Positions 15,276 through 15,868 of a stretch of 15,868 nucleotides of DNA are shown here, in pieces. Origin of the DNA: Pseudomonadota bacterium. GTDB lineage: Bacteria > Myxococcota_A > Polyangia > Haliangiales > Haliangiaceae. Below the pieces are notes generated by a model. That model made no database searches. It saw only the letters and a program-made list of their open reading frames with translations, and was not told the origin of the DNA. Within the stretch, counting starts at the first letter, position 1, and every line of letters starts with the position of its first letter. Location of the stretch: contig JAEYYV010000192.1 of NCBI GenBank assembly GCA_023428295.1, forward strand, positions 1 to 15,868, in the 5' to 3' direction. The position numbers and the translations under genes were made by a program.

Positions 15276-15868
15276 ATGCGCACCGCTCTATCGCTTGCTA
15301 TCGCCCTCGGCCTGCTCGCCTTCTCGCGCGACGCCAAGGCGGAACGACGTGACTGCGAGGTCGTGTTCGTTCGCGCCCCCAATGACGTTCGCCTCGTGAT
15401 CGAGAGCTGGCTCGAAGCAGAGCCTCGCTGTAGCGGCACCATCGAGCTGCGCGTGGTCGAGACCGAGAGCGGCAGCTTGTACTTGATCGCGCAGCGCCCC
15501 GACGGACGCATTCACGAGCGCGAGGTCCCCGACGCACAGAGCGCGGGCGTGCTCGTCGCGAGCTGGGCCGCGGATGATTGGACGAGCCCGCCCGACGAGC
15601 GTGACGAGCTCGACGAGCGAGGCAGCGCCCATCGGGGCCCCCGAACCGGCGCGACGCGCGAGGCGTCGGGTGCGCCCGGCCTTGTCGATACGGTGCCGTT
15701 GCCGCAGAAGCGCCGCGGGACGGGGCGATGGTTCTCCGTGGCAGGCATGATCCAGACCGAAGGGCGGGGCGGTCTCGGCGCACGCTTCGAGATGGATCTG
15801 ACGGGCGGGCAGTCATCGAAGTGGACGCTCGGGGTCGCCGCCGTCGGTGTCGCGTCGCAGATGGACAC
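15276..15868 (+). CDS. Secreted protein D, probable periplasmic domain plus barrel (partial, runs off the window)
   Basis: The first 197 codons of an unrecognised gene that continues past the right edge. The start is well fixed: AGGAG (15267-15271) lies four bases before the ATG. A 22-residue signal peptide ends in AKA and begins MRTAL, like that of protein C. Residues about 26-110 form a compact domain with Cys27 and Cys52 (CEVVFVRAPNDV; WLEAEPRCSGTIELRVVE) that ends QSAGVLVASWAADDW. An Arg/Glu/Gly-rich linker (about 112-160) leads into alternating strands (RWFSVAGMIQTEG; GLGARFEMDLTG; KWTLGVAAVGV), which look like the start of an outer-membrane barrel. This arrangement, a small periplasmic domain followed by a barrel, resembles hypothetical proteins I associate with myxobacteria; no function is known to me. 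It lies 61 bp after gene C and may belong to the same operon. Confidence 0.8.
   Translation, partial: MRTALSLAIALGLLAFSRDAKAERRDCEVVFVRAPNDVRLVIESWLEAEPRCSGTIELRVVETESGSLYLIAQRPDGRIHEREVPDAQSAGVLVASWAADDWTSPPDERDELDERGSAHRGPRTGATREASGAPGLVDTVPLPQKRRGTGRWFSVAGMIQTEGRGGLGARFEMDLTGGQSSKWTLGVAAVGVASQMD

Noticed and set aside
1..15868. Search for tRNA genes, CRISPR arrays, toxin-antitoxin pairs and phage-defence genes.
   Set aside because: No cloverleaf-like T-loop signature, no regularly spaced repeat and no recognisable defence-protein motif was found by reading.

Overview
The window is very GC-rich, with strong G/C bias at third codon positions, and gene-dense. It encodes an alpha-2-macroglobulin lipoprotein, a membrane-embedded eukaryote-type Ser/Thr kinase, an FHA-winged-helix regulator, a DUF4388/J-domain/TPR protein and several secreted outer-membrane barrels. 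This mix suggests a chromosomal segment of a Gram-negative member of the Myxococcota (myxobacteria and relatives). That placement is an inference from gene content, not from a marker gene.

Layout, left to right. Positions 1-142 hold nothing I can name. From 143 to 6730, on the minus strand, lie a DUF4388-J domain-TPR protein and, upstream of it, a large thioester-containing alpha-2-macroglobulin lipoprotein. A 111-bp divergent intergenic region separates these from a plus-strand run: a porin-like barrel (6842-7966), a six-helix membrane protein (7985-8623) and a zinc-ribbon/FHA/winged-helix regulator (8656-9516). That regulator converges, through a shared CTAG, on a minus-strand pair: a small two-helix membrane protein (9513-9779) and a Ser/Thr protein kinase with an N-terminal six-helix membrane domain (9862-11490). 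Kinase and FHA regulator are a plausible phospho-threonine signalling pair, but this rests on proximity and domain content only.

From 11626 to the right edge lies a plus-strand array of secreted, predicted outer-membrane barrel proteins (called A, B, C and a partial D). B and C are recognisably related in sequence; A resembles them more loosely. The B-C gap is 22 bp, so these look like one operon.

The most striking element is between A and B. The roughly 700-bp gap is not empty and is not a normal gene: it is the antisense remnant of a group II intron (about 12621-13305). Its 5' RNA hairpins, domain V, domain VI with a candidate branch-point adenosine, and the C-terminal 126 codons of its reverse transcriptase/maturase can still be read. 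Most of the reverse transcriptase is deleted and the surviving frame carries a TAG stop. Removing the intron leaves A and B only 35 bp apart, with B's ribosome-binding site intact at the junction. A retroelement therefore appears to have split an outer-membrane-protein operon and then decayed. I saw no tRNA, rRNA, CRISPR array or recognisable defence system.
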